Part shown: positions 26,273 through 35,037 of the stretch, piece after piece
Numbering within the stretch: the first letter of the stretch is position 1
How the letters are laid out: each line of letters begins with the position of its first letter
Origin: Thalassovita litoralis
Lineage (GTDB): Bacteria; Pseudomonadota; Alphaproteobacteria; Rhodobacterales; Rhodobacteraceae
Direction: 5' to 3'
Assembly (NCBI RefSeq): GCF_900182725.1
Contig: NZ_FXTO01000006.1
Location: 103,913-167,912 of the forward strand
Length of the DNA stretch: 64,000 bases
Position numbers and translations under genes: made by a program
Notes under the pieces: model-generated
Told to the model about the DNA's origin: nothing
The model's input: only the letters and a program-made list of their open reading frames with translations
The model's database searches: none

Positions 26273-27261
26273 CGAAATATCAGGTTGTCGGCATCGGGAA
26301 TGCGATTGTCGACGTGATCAGCCGCTGCGACGACGGGTTCCTGTCGAAGATGGGCATTGAAAAGGGCATCATGCAACTGGTCGAAAAGGACCGGGGCGAA
26401 TTGCTGTATGACGCAATGGATGACCGCGCCCGCATTCCGGGCGGATCGGTGGCCAACACGCTGGCGGGGCTGGGCAATCTGGGTCTGTCCACGGCCTTTA
26501 TCGGGCGGGTGCGGGCTGATGCGCTGGGTCGCTTCTATGCAGAAGAAATGGCCAATGGCGGCACGGATTTCGTCAACCCGCCGGTGGATATGCGGCAGGG
26601 GGATTTGCCGACCTCGCGCTCGATGATCTTTGTGACACCGGATGGGGAACGGTCGATGAACACCTATCTGGGGATTTCATCGGAACTGGGGCCGCTGGAC
26701 GTATCCGAAGATGTGGCGGGTCAGGCCGAAGTGCTGTTCCTCGAAGGGTATCTGTACGACAAACCACAGGGCAAAGCCGCGTTCGAGGCAGCAGCGCGGG
26801 CCTGCCGCGCAGGTGGTGGCCGGGCCGGGATCGCGCTGTCTGATCCATTCTGTGTGGATCGCCACCGCGATGATTTCCGTCGTCTGGTCAAAGAGCTGGA
26901 TTATGTGATCGGCAACCAGCACGAATGGGAATCGCTGTACCAGACCGACCTGAGCAATGCGCTGGAACAGGCCGCAGCAGATGCCGGAATGGTGGTTTGC
27001 ACCCGGTCCGGGCATGATGTGGTGCTGGTGCGCGGCGACGAAGAAGCCGTGGTGCCGGTGACGGAAATCGTGCCGGTGGACGCCACGGGGGCGGGCGATC
27101 AGTTCGCCGCCGGGTTCCTGTATGGCTACGCCACTGGTGCCCCGCTGGACGTTGCGGGCCGCATGGGATGTGTCGCCGCCGCCGAAGTGATCAGCCACAT
27201 TGGCGCCCGCCCCGAAGCCGATATGAAGGCCCTGTTTAAACGGGCAGGGCTGATTGGCTGA
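26269..27261 (+). CDS. PfkB-family kinase (adenosine kinase-like)
   Basis: A 330-residue ribokinase/PfkB sugar-nucleoside kinase. Motifs are VVGIGNAIVDVISR, GGSVANTLAGLGNLG (PfkB signature 1), and the ATP/anion-hole motif VDATGAGDQFAAGFLYG with catalytic Asp (signature 2). The overall layout (DDRARIPGGSVANT, ERSMNTYLGISSELGP) resembles alphaproteobacterial adenosine kinases. Adenosine phosphorylation to AMP is the best guess; other nucleosides or sugars are possible. ATGA overlap with nth implies translational coupling. Confidence 0.85.
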   Translation: MTKYQVVGIGNAIVDVISRCDDGFLSKMGIEKGIMQLVEKDRGELLYDAMDDRARIPGGSVANTLAGLGNLGLSTAFIGRVRADALGRFYAEEMANGGTDFVNPPVDMRQGDLPTSRSMIFVTPDGERSMNTYLGISSELGPLDVSEDVAGQAEVLFLEGYLYDKPQGKAAFEAAARACRAGGGRAGIALSDPFCVDRHRDDFRRLVKELDYVIGNQHEWESLYQTDLSNALEQAAADAGMVVCTRSGHDVVLVRGDEEAVVPVTEIVPVDATGAGDQFAAGFLYGYATGAPLDVAGRMGCVAAAEVISHIGARPEADMKALFKRAGLIG

Positions 27262-27295
27262 TCGTTGACTGCGACGCAAAGGCGGGGCTGGATTT

Positions 27296-27317
27296 GGATA
27301 TTTGAACCAAGAAAGAA
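27296..27317 (+). repeat. GGATATTT...CCAAGAAAGAA element copy (PfkB 3-prime side)
   Basis: GGATATTTGAACCAAGAAAG then AAC, 35 bases after the kinase stop and in sense. It pairs head-on with the inverted copy at 27336-27359, giving ~20-base complementary arms around an 18-base loop. Confidence 0.8.
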
Positions 27318-27335
27318 CCCGGCGCGTCTGGCTTG

Positions 27336-27359
27336 TTTCTTTCTGGTTCAAAATACTCT
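27336..27359 (-). repeat. GAGTATTT...CAGAAAGAA element copy (mbfA 3-prime side)
   Basis: On the minus strand GAGTATTTTGAACCAGAAAG then AAAC, 38 bases after the mbfA stop and in sense to mbfA. Inverted relative to 27296-27317; together they could fold as one hairpin serving both convergent genes. Confidence 0.8.
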
Positions 27360-27396
27360 GGGGGTGTGGCCGAAGGCCAGAGGGGGCAACGCCCCC

Positions 27397-28371
27397 TTAG
27401 CCCGATCCGATCAGAACACCGGCGGCCAGAACAAGCGCGCCGCCCAACACTACTTGCAATGCGGCGCGGAAGAACGGGGTTTCCATATATTTGTTCTGAA
27501 TCCACGCGATTGCCCATAGTTCGAAAAAGACGACAATGATGGCGGTAATCGTGGCAGTCCAGAAATCCGGAATCAGATAGGGCAGGGCGTGGCCCAACCC
27601 GCCCACCGTGGTCATCACCCCGGATGCGATACCGCGTTTCAGCGGCGATCCCCGGCCTGACAGTTCGCCATCGTCAGACGCGGCTTCAGTAAAGCCCATT
27701 GAAATCCCTGCCCCGATGGAGGCGGCCAGCCCCACAAGGAAGGTTTCCCATGTGTTTTGCGTGGCGAAGGCGGCGGCAAAGATCGGGGCCAGTGTTGAAA
27801 CCGATCCATCCATCAACCCGGCCAAACCCGGCTGCACCCATGTCAGCACAAATTGGCGATGGGCGGCGCGAGTTTCGGTTTCGCGGGCGTCATCGTCCAG
27901 ATGCTCCTGTTCCAGCTTGCCCGCGGTATATTGGTGCCCGGCCTCGGCGGCGGCCAGATCGCCCAGCAGTTTGCGGGTATCGGCGTCCTGTGATCGTTGG
28001 GCGGCGGCAAGATAGAAATGTTCGGCATCGCGCTCCATCGCTTCGGCTTCGGCGCGGATACGTTCCAACCCCAGATTTTCGATCAGCCAGACCGGGCGGC
28101 GGGCATAGTAACCTGCCACATGTTCACGGCGGATCAGGGGGATCACATCGCCAAAGCGGCGGCGGTGCAATTCGATCAGGCGTTTGCGGTGGTCGTCCTC
28201 CTCGCACGCCATATCGTCGAAAATTTGCGCTGTGTCGGGGAAATCCACCCGCAACATTTGCGCATAGCTGCGATAGATGCGGGCGTCGTCCTCCTCGGAC
28301 GAGATGGCAAGGGCCAGGATCTCTTGTTCGTTCAGATCCCGGAAGTGGCGGCGTTGGGTGAAGAAACGCAT
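27397..28371 (-). CDS. mbfA: Membrane-bound ferritin MbfA (rubrerythrin/ferritin domain fused to VIT1 domain)
   Basis: A 324-residue iron exporter of the inner membrane. Residues ~10-165 are a ferritin-like four-helix bundle with diiron ligands in SSEEDDARIYRSYAQ, ACEEDDHRKRLIELH, MERDAEHFYLAA and AAEAGHQYTAG. Residues ~175-324 are the CCC1/VIT1 transporter part (PGLAGLMDGSVSTLAPIFAAAF, GAGISMGFTEAASDDGE) with about five membrane helices. In Rhizobiales MbfA exports iron and protects against iron and peroxide stress under Irr control. An Irr-type inverted repeat lies just upstream, supporting the same regulation here. Confidence 0.93.
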   Translation of the reverse strand: MRFFTQRRHFRDLNEQEILALAISSEEDDARIYRSYAQMLRVDFPDTAQIFDDMACEEDDHRKRLIELHRRRFGDVIPLIRREHVAGYYARRPVWLIENLGLERIRAEAEAMERDAEHFYLAAAQRSQDADTRKLLGDLAAAEAGHQYTAGKLEQEHLDDDARETETRAAHRQFVLTWVQPGLAGLMDGSVSTLAPIFAAAFATQNTWETFLVGLAASIGAGISMGFTEAASDDGELSGRGSPLKRGIASGVMTTVGGLGHALPYLIPDFWTATITAIIVVFFELWAIAWIQNKYMETPFFRAALQVVLGGALVLAAGVLIGSG

Positions 28372-28383
28372 GGCTATTCCTTT

Positions 28384-28398
28384 TTAGAACGATTCTAA
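28384..28398 (-). promoter_or_regulatory. Irr box (iron control element) upstream of mbfA
   Basis: TTAGAACGATTCTAA, a TTAGAA/TTCTAA dyad spaced by three bases, starts 13 bases upstream of the mbfA start. It matches the alphaproteobacterial ICE consensus (TTTAGAA...TTCTAAA). The position overlaps the likely promoter or start site, which fits repression under low iron. Confidence 0.75.
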
Positions 28399-28496
28399 TT
28401 TATTCGGATACGGAGAGAGGTACAAGCCCGCGCTTCGCCTTGAAGGAACTAAACCGGACAGTTTATAGTTTTTCAACAGAACGTAGGGACGCAGGC

Positions 28497-29162
28497 ATGG
28501 AACAGGCGCAAAAGCCCATCAATCGAACGGGACGCAAGTTCGATCAGGTTCTTGCCGGGGCGCGGGACGTGTTCATGCGGGATGGTTTTGAAGGGGCCAG
28601 CGTGGATGCCATTGCGCGGGCGGCGGGCGTGTCCAAGGCCACCTTGTACAGCTATTTCCCAGATAAGCGACTGTTGTTCATGGAAGTGGCCAGTAGCGAG
28701 TGTAACCGACAGGCGCAGGAAACGCTGATGCTTATCGACCGCGCAGCGCCGGTGCGGGAAGTTCTGGCAATGGCGGCCCGGCAGATGATTGGGATTTTTA
28801 CGTCAGAATTTTCACAGCAGATTTTTCGGGTCTGCGTGGCCGAGGCTGATCGTTTCCCTGAACTGGGGCGAAAATTTTATGAATCAGGCCCACTTACGGC
28901 GCGGCGGCATTTGGTCGAATATCTGGCCGAGGAGGCGGCGCGTGGGGAGGTTGCCGTAAGCGATGTGGAACTAGCTGCGGATCAGTTTTTGGAATTGTGC
29001 AAGGCGGATATTTTTGCACGCGCGGTTTTTGGGATAGAAACCCGGTTTCCCCCGGAACAGGTAGAGCGGGTGGTCAATGGTGCGGTCGATGTGTTTTTGG
29101 CGCGATACGCCGCGCACAAAGGGTATGCGACAGGGAAAACGCTGCCTTGCTTGGGCACATAA
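28497..29162 (+). CDS. TetR/AcrR family transcriptional regulator
   Basis: A 221-residue repressor. The N-terminal HTH spans ~15-60 (GARDVFMRDGFEGASVDAIARAAGVSKATLYSYFPDKRLLF, key part AAGVSKATLYSYF), and the C-terminal half (~75-205) resembles the AcrR-type TetR_C ligand domain (FRVCVAEADRFPELGRKFYE). The ATG was preferred over an upstream GTG because AACTAAAC...GTTTATAGTT at 28446-28471, a likely self-operator, lies upstream of it. Divergent from mbfA. The stop lies 18 bases before the left attachment repeat of the integrated element. Confidence 0.9.
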   Translation: MEQAQKPINRTGRKFDQVLAGARDVFMRDGFEGASVDAIARAAGVSKATLYSYFPDKRLLFMEVASSECNRQAQETLMLIDRAAPVREVLAMAARQMIGIFTSEFSQQIFRVCVAEADRFPELGRKFYESGPLTARRHLVEYLAEEAARGEVAVSDVELAADQFLELCKADIFARAVFGIETRFPPEQVERVVNGAVDVFLARYAAHKGYATGKTLPCLGT

Positions 29163-29180
29163 ACAACCGATTTCATGGAT

Positions 29181-29206
29181 GATTTGGTGGAGCCTAGGGG
29201 GATCGA
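29181..29206. repeat. Left attachment repeat (displaced 3-prime end of tRNA-Ala)
   Basis: 26 bases identical to 33672-33697, starting GATTTGGTGGAGCCTAGGGG; the next base differs (G versus A) and so does the preceding one. It contains the last ~22 bases of tRNA-Ala including the CCA, without the rest of the tRNA. Confidence 0.9.
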
Positions 29207-29274
29207 GTGGCTGTCGGCTTATCCTATTGTTTTCAATGGGTTGATATTTTACCAGCTTGGCGTCTGGTACATGT

Positions 29275-29304
29275 CACTGTAACACTGTAACACTGTAACA
29301 CTGT
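29275..29304. repeat. 8-bp tandem repeat (ACTGTAAC) near the left attachment site
   Basis: Three full copies plus most of a fourth copy of ACTGTAAC lie about 70 bases inside the element. No ORF crosses it. It could be an iteron-like site for an integration or excision factor, or simple slippage. Confidence 0.7.
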
Positions 29305-29385
29305 AGGGCGCGTTTGTGGGCCCCTCTAACATTGGGTTCTGTGGTGCCCATGATTTAGGCGGGCGCGGAGGCGACTAGTGGGGCA

Positions 29386-29841
29386 CTAGTTTTGCCGTAT
29401 GTTTGCATTTCCGGTGATCCGAATTGACGCTCCTTTACCAATCTTGATCTCTGTACCGGCACTCTTCAACGATGTGTTCTCGGTGATCGAGGTTTGCCCT
29501 GTCGCGCCATGCGATCCGCCCGTCTGGAGCGTTGGCGCGTATACTCGAGAGCCTCCTATGGTAATGTGTCCATGTTGGTGATCGAAAACTGCTGATCGAA
29601 CTGCTTCTATTGCCGCCGATCTGATTTCGACAGTTCCACTTGCGGCGGCAACCTCCAATGCTCCGGCCGCCAAGTCTGGAAGCTCACCAACGTTACCCGA
29701 TGCCACGGCCTGTTCGGCTTTGGCTTCCAATTCTGGTTTCTCTTTCCTGACTGCATCCATTACTTTCGATACAGTGTAGTTAGTTAGCCCATAGGTCGCG
29801 TTTGCAGCCAAGCTCACCAAGAACGCCTCAAGTACAGCCAT
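29386..29841 (-). CDS. Unrecognised small protein with glycine/threonine-rich beta-solenoid-like tail
   Basis: A 151-residue product with no family I recognise. Residues ~1-30 are hydrophobic (AVLEAFLVSLAANATYGLTN), then a charged helix (KVMDAVRKEKPELEAKAEQA) and an Ala-rich segment. From ~95 the chain changes to Gly/Thr/Ser/Ile-rich strands: HITIGGSRVYAPTLQTGG, TGQTSITENTSLKSAGT, EIKIGKGASIRITGNA, looking like short beta-solenoid turns. GGAG nine bases upstream favours the ATG at 29841; two earlier ATGs add five residues. A+T content is higher than in the core genome. It is separated from other cargo, so no operon partner is evident. Confidence 0.55.
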   Translation of the reverse strand: MAVLEAFLVSLAANATYGLTNYTVSKVMDAVRKEKPELEAKAEQAVASGNVGELPDLAAGALEVAAASGTVEIRSAAIEAVRSAVFDHQHGHITIGGSRVYAPTLQTGGSHGATGQTSITENTSLKSAGTEIKIGKGASIRITGNANIRQN

Positions 29842-29986
29842 TTCAATCTCCATCATTCTAATTAGGCGCCAGCGTATCTCTCACTTCGCATAATTCAAGT
29901 CCCTGCAGAGACTTACGGCTTAGATTAGATATTTCACGCCTGCGCTAGTTGCCCGAGCGGACAAATCCGGTAGAGAATTCAAGCCT

Positions 29987-30208
29987 CTACAGCCCCCATC
30001 TTCTCAATGCTGCCTGTGCAGATACTGGGTCTTTCCTGATACGTAGCACGGTCTGTCGCGTCAGCCCAGTGACCTTCGCAATCTCCGATGTCCCCGCTCC
30101 TTGGCCCAGCATGTCCACGACTACGCCCAGCGCCTCTCGGTCATAGCTCGGTTTCTTGCCCCGATACTTCACCTTGTCCTGTCGTGCAGCCGCTATGTCA
30201 ACACAAGC
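29987..30208 (-). pseudogene. C-terminal remnant of a resolvase/invertase-type serine recombinase
   Basis: About 73 in-frame codons without a proper start. Residues AAARQDKVKYRGKKPSYD match the linker before the resolvase C-terminal HTH, and MLGQGAGTSEIAKVTGLT plus RQTVLRIRKDP form that HTH. The entire catalytic domain is missing; the frame opens after a stop at 30209-30211 next to another truncated ORF. A remnant of an earlier invertase/resolvase gene cut by rearrangement. Confidence 0.7.
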
Positions 30209-30372
30209 TCATAAACGGCGGCACCGTGTTCGATGTCAAATTCTGCGGCAAGGTTTCCGTCGCCAAGGGTCACAGATAGACTCTTCATCCAATCTGACTG
30301 CTCTGCCAGTTTGGCCAGCTCCTCTCGCTCGAAATTCGCACGTGCAATGTTGTTAAGCCACCAAATCGTCAT
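30193..30372 (-). pseudogene. 59-codon fragment of an unidentified gene (possible E2-like N-terminus)
   Basis: Starts MTIWWLNNIARANFEREELA and reads SDWMKSLSVTLGDGNLAAEFDIEHGAAVYELVLT before stopping at the junction with the resolvase remnant. The beta-strand-like FDIEHGAAVYELVLT with preceding charged helix resembles, from memory, the start of prokaryotic ubiquitin-conjugating-E2-like proteins found near ubiquitin-like modification and CBASS genes, which continue with a Tyr-Pro...Pro-Pro motif; here the chain ends just before that point. The resemblance is weak and unverified. The codon content is coding-like and the sequence ends abruptly, so it is probably a truncated gene. Confidence 0.35.
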
Positions 30373-30390
30373 GCGAAATCCCGTGGAGCC

Positions 30391-30720
30391 TTGGGTTTTC
30401 TTGGTTCATTGGAGAAAGAGTATTCATTGCTTGCGGACGCAGGAGCAGCCGTCGCCGCACCCAAAAGGCTGGCACTGGATGCCTGTCCTACACGACCTAG
30501 TGCAGACGTTCGTGCATGGTTCGGTGCAGGTGGAGAGGCACTTCTCCAAGCCCTGCGAGTGGTTGATCGGCGATACGATCTTCTGGCTCTGGAATGGGTT
30601 CAATGCCCTGGAAGAGCCACGGCCTGGGGGATGCAACGGGGGCGCGCAGCGAGCCCCCTTGCCAAGGTGGTGATGTCATATTCCTATTTTGGAATATGTA
30701 GGACATCACACACCTTGCAG
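30391..30720 (+). other. Possible remnant ORF, unrecognised
   Basis: From a TTG codon a frame reads GFLGSLEKEYSLLADAGAAV, RLALDACPTRPSADVRAWFG and ALRVVDRRYDLLALEWVQCP, with an amino-acid mix like a real protein up to ~30650, then degenerates through a large palindrome (30664-30716). No ribosome site is visible and I recognise no family. It may be a decayed gene. The stretch from 30373 to 30784 holds nothing else I can support except the palindrome. Confidence 0.25.
30664..30716. repeat. Long imperfect palindrome inside the element
   Basis: Nested arms AAGGTGGTGATGTC, ATATTCC, loop TATTTT, GGAATAT, then (after GTAG) GACATCACACACCTT. The outer arms differ by one inserted base and a short bulge separates inner and outer arms. 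It could be a strong hairpin or a multi-site operator upstream of the 30.8-31.7 kb genes. Confidence 0.7.
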
Positions 30721-30784
30721 GCAGTCTTAACCCCGATTTTGTTGTCCTTTCAGGTATTTCGGGGCGCATACCTAAGAGGAGTCC

Positions 30785-31018
30785 ATCGAACACCCTCGGC
30801 GGGCAAGCTGGGCGCTCGCCTCGATAGTCGCCGTGGTCGTCATGTTCGGTACGCCGCACATGCTCGTCACCTATCGGTGCGGCGGGCTGCGCTGCGATGA
30901 GTGCCGCTACATCGGCGTTCAAGGGATGCGCAGCCATCTCGGCCCGAATTGGACCTGTCCCGTCATCACCATGCTGCCCGTCAATTGGGCCGCGCTGCAA
31001 AGACAACTCTTCAACTGA
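30785..31018 (+). CDS. Small membrane-anchored Cys-containing protein, start codon unclear
   Basis: The frame reads a hydrophobic helix (ASWALASIVAVVVMFGTPHM) followed by LVTYRCGGLRCDECRYIGV, SHLGPNWTCPVITMLPVNWA and ends LQRQLFN. Four Cys suggest a periplasmic or metal/disulfide-bearing domain after a signal anchor. A strong AAGAGGAG lies at 30774-30781, but the codon at the expected position (30785) is ATC; the first standard starts are GTG at 30833 and ATG at 30842, which would cut the helix. Either ATC is used or the start was lost by one base change. I recall similar small proteins from alphaproteobacterial plasmid regions but know no function. Confidence 0.45.
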   Translation: MEHPRRASWALASIVAVVVMFGTPHMLVTYRCGGLRCDECRYIGVQGMRSHLGPNWTCPVITMLPVNWAALQRQLFN

Positions 31019-31041
31019 TCCATGACCAAAGGAGATTGACG

Positions 31042-31743
31042 ATGAAACTTCTTGAAACCCTGAAAGACCAGATCAGCGGCACGCCGCGCCTCGTCCGCGA
31101 TGGCGCTGGCGCAAAACTGACTGCCGCTCATCGGCTTCCGTCGAGCGGCGATGAATTGAAAACCGTGTTTCGGATCATCGGGTTTGGCGGCGCTGCCGCG
31201 ATCCTTGTGGCGCAGTATCGCCCCGACACCCCGCCCGATCCGAACGCCAATATCTTTCTGGAGTTTGGCAACACGGTCGTTGCGGGCCTCTCGAATGCGG
31301 TCGCCCGCCTGGGCGACGTGATTGAACAGGGTACGCTCGACGTGCCGCTGGAAAGCCTGCACGGCTGGGGACTGGCGCTCGCCTTCCTCGGAGGCGTCAC
31401 CGTGTTTCGCCATTCGGGGCTGTTCGACCTCTACACGTACCTGACCAATCGGGAACACGTCAGGATCGCTGTGGATCGAGAAACCCTGACGCTGCGGCGC
31501 GGGACGTATGGTCTGCCCAAACGGTTCGCGCGAGACGGAATTCAGGACGTTCTGATCCTGCCGAACCACAAGACGGGCCATGACGTGATGCTCCAGCATG
31601 ACGGCAAACTGACCCGCCTTGCCAGCATCTTCGGCGACCTGACCAGGCCGACGCTTTTCAAGCTGAAACTCGATGAAGCGCTCGCCGAGCCGACCAAACC
31701 AATAACCACAAAATCTATACGGTTTTTGCAGGAATACCGCTAA
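31042..31743 (+). CDS. Two-helix membrane protein of unknown function
   Basis: A 233-residue protein after AAAGGAGA. Residues ~46-60 (VFRIIGFGGAAAILVAQY) and ~108-128 (LHGWGLALAFLGGVTVF) are membrane helices with a ~45-residue loop. The C-terminal ~135-225 is soluble, starting NREHVRIAVDRETLTLRRGT and continuing GIQDVLILPNHKTGHDVML, which resembles a bacterial PH-like beta fold. I do not know a function. It begins 23 bases after the preceding small membrane-anchored gene and is co-directional with the integrase pair, so the four may share transcription. Confidence 0.6.
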   Translation: MKLLETLKDQISGTPRLVRDGAGAKLTAAHRLPSSGDELKTVFRIIGFGGAAAILVAQYRPDTPPDPNANIFLEFGNTVVAGLSNAVARLGDVIEQGTLDVPLESLHGWGLALAFLGGVTVFRHSGLFDLYTYLTNREHVRIAVDRETLTLRRGTYGLPKRFARDGIQDVLILPNHKTGHDVMLQHDGKLTRLASIFGDLTRPTLFKLKLDEALAEPTKPITTKSIRFLQEYR

Positions 31744-31797
31744 ACCTTGTATACTTAAAGATAGGGCATCGCTTGCGCTGCCCAGAAAGGTAAGACG

Positions 31798-32141
31798 ATG
31801 AAAGACGATATCAGAAACGGCAACGGCACCAGCCTATCTGAGAATTTCGCCTCTTCGGCGCAGCGCATCGTGGAAATAGACGTCGCAAAGTATCAAGCGC
31901 ACCTTGATGCCTCAGACCTGACGCCAGAGCAGAAAGAAAACTTCCTGCGGGGGCTTCTGTCTATCATCCTCGCAATCAGCGATCTGGGATTTGAGGTGCG
32001 TCCGCTGGAAGAATTCAGTGGAAAAGAGGTCGAAAACCGCACTCAGAGCCCCAAAGCGGCCTTGGATCGGGTAGGATCGAAGGAGCAGCTCAATCTTGGA
32101 ACCAATAGAAATTCCGGCCCGATGGGCGGTCTGGAGGTAGA

Positions 32142-32145
<4 letters not shown>
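31798..32145 (+). CDS. Small protein coupled to the serine recombinase
   Basis: A 115-residue product with GAAAGG ahead of the ATG. The core VAKYQAHLDASDLTPEQKEN and FLRGLLSIILAISDLGFEVR resembles small ORFs that precede large serine recombinases in alphaproteobacterial elements; the remainder is low-complexity. Its stop overlaps the recombinase start as ATGA, so synthesis is coupled. It could be a recombination accessory factor or simply a leader ORF; no DNA-binding motif is evident. Confidence 0.6.
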
Positions 32146-33751
<1,606 letters not shown>

Positions 33752-33877
33752 AAACCATCGGACCGTTCCAGTCCGTGCGCCGCTGTCTATGGGATGCCGG
33801 GGGCGGGATCAAGCGGAAAATTCCGCCCCGGTGAAAGTTTTTTGAACCGGGCCAAACTGGCCCGGAACAGGCGTTAA

Positions 33878-34198
33878 TCAGTCGTCGTCATCCGATGCGA
33901 CATCGGCCAGTTCGTCCAACGAGACGTTATCATCATCGTCGTCATCATCCAGCAGATCGTCGTCCAGATCGACATCGACATCATCATCCAACACATCCGA
34001 ATCGGAATCTGCATCGGACGCGCGCATTTTCTTGGTTGCGGCATCTTCGGCATCTGCCGCGATCATACGGCTTTTGCCGATATTCAATTCCACGACTTCG
34101 CCTGTATATGGGCTGACGATCGGGTTTTTGTTCAGGTCATAGAACCGCTTGCCAGTGGTCGGGCATACGCGCTTCGTGCCCCATTCTTCCTTGGGCAT
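33878..34198 (-). CDS. TIGR02300 family acidic protein
   Basis: A 106-residue protein of alphaproteobacteria. The N-terminal MPKEEWGTKRVCPTTGKRFYDLNKNPIVSPY is the FYDLN signature, possibly a degenerate zinc-ribbon-like module; the C-terminal half is almost entirely Asp/Ser/Val (VLDDDVDVDLDD, LLDDDDDDDN). No function is established. It is monocistronic. The extremely acidic tail is normal for this family. Confidence 0.9.
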   Translation of the reverse strand: MPKEEWGTKRVCPTTGKRFYDLNKNPIVSPYTGEVVELNIGKSRMIAADAEDAATKKMRASDADSDSDVLDDDVDVDLDDDLLDDDDDDDNVSLDELADVASDDDD

Positions 34199-34313
34199 GG
34201 GTAATCCCCTTTATCCTTGTGGTCTTTACGACAATCCGCGCCAACTGCCATAACAGGCCACGTGTGTCAAAGGCTTTCACGGGTCTTTGGCGGATTCGCA
34301 GACAGGAGGCGAT

Positions 34314-35006
34314 ATGGGGCATCATGTCCTGCCCGGCAACCCCCCTATTCCGGTGCATTTGCGCCGTTCTGCCCGTGCGCGGCGGATTTCGCTGCGTGTT
34401 TCGGGGCTGGATGGGCGTGTTGTACTGACCCTGCCCAAAGGTGTCCGAGAGCGTGAAGCGTTGGATTTTGCCCATGAAAAGGCCGAATGGATTCGGTCAC
34501 ATCTGGAAAAACAACCCGATTTAGTGGAGATAGCGCCCGGCGTAGATATTCCCGTCGAAGGACAATTGCGACGGATCGGAACAGTGTCTGGCAGGCGGGT
34601 GCTGTTGGAAAACGAACGGCTTGGCGTTCCCGGAGATCCGGCCCGCGCTTCGGCGCGGCTGGCCGGGTTCCTGCGTGAATTGGCGCGTGAACGATTGCTG
34701 GCGGCCTCTGATCTGTATGCGGGGCGGTTGGGGCGGTCGTATCGTGGAATTACGCTGCGTGACACGCGCTCGCGTTGGGGGTCGTGTTCGTCCAGCGGTG
34801 GGTTGATGTATTCTTGGCGGCTGATTCTGGCCCCGCCCGAGGTGCTGAATTATGTCGCCGCGCACGAGGTCGCGCATCTGGCGCAGATGAACCATTCTCA
34901 GGCGTTCTGGGATATGGTGGTGCAATTGCATGGTCCCTATGATGGGCCACGGAATTGGCTGCGACAGAATGGGCAGCATTTGCATCGCTATCGCTTTGGT
35001 GATTGA
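34314..35006 (+). CDS. YgjP-type M48 metallopeptidase (DUF45)
   Basis: A 230-residue zinc metalloprotease-like protein. The N-terminal HLRRSARARRISLRVSG and RVVLTLPKGVREREALDF are typical of DUF45/YgjP; the Wss1-like C-terminal part has TRSRWGSCSSSGGLMYSWRL and the zinc site AAHEVAHLAQMNHSQAFWDM (HExxH plus a third His). Related proteins are linked to DNA-protein crosslink or nucleic-acid-associated proteolysis, but the substrate here is unknown. The ATG follows CAGGAGG. Confidence 0.88.
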   Translation: MGHHVLPGNPPIPVHLRRSARARRISLRVSGLDGRVVLTLPKGVREREALDFAHEKAEWIRSHLEKQPDLVEIAPGVDIPVEGQLRRIGTVSGRRVLLENERLGVPGDPARASARLAGFLRELARERLLAASDLYAGRLGRSYRGITLRDTRSRWGSCSSSGGLMYSWRLILAPPEVLNYVAAHEVAHLAQMNHSQAFWDMVVQLHGPYDGPRNWLRQNGQHLHRYRFGD

Positions 35007-35018
35007 CGGGGCGCATGT

Positions 35019-35030
35019 TTGTGATCACAA
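35019..35030. promoter_or_regulatory. Palindrome upstream of the GntR gene
   Basis: TTGTGATCACAA, a perfect 12-bp palindrome ending 7 bases before the GntR start codon; a candidate autoregulatory operator for that FCD-type regulator. Confidence 0.45.
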
Positions 35031-35037
35031 GCAAGCC

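Noticed and set aside
29275..29304. CRISPR-like array
   Set aside because: Repeats are 8 bases, contiguous and without spacers; no cas genes are present.
29949..30146. 65-codon plus-strand frame
   Set aside because: Antisense to the resolvase remnant and without ribosome site or recognisable content.
30497..31006. 169-codon minus-strand frame in the element
   Set aside because: It overlaps the better-supported plus-strand frame with a strong ribosome site and reads as low-complexity shadow.
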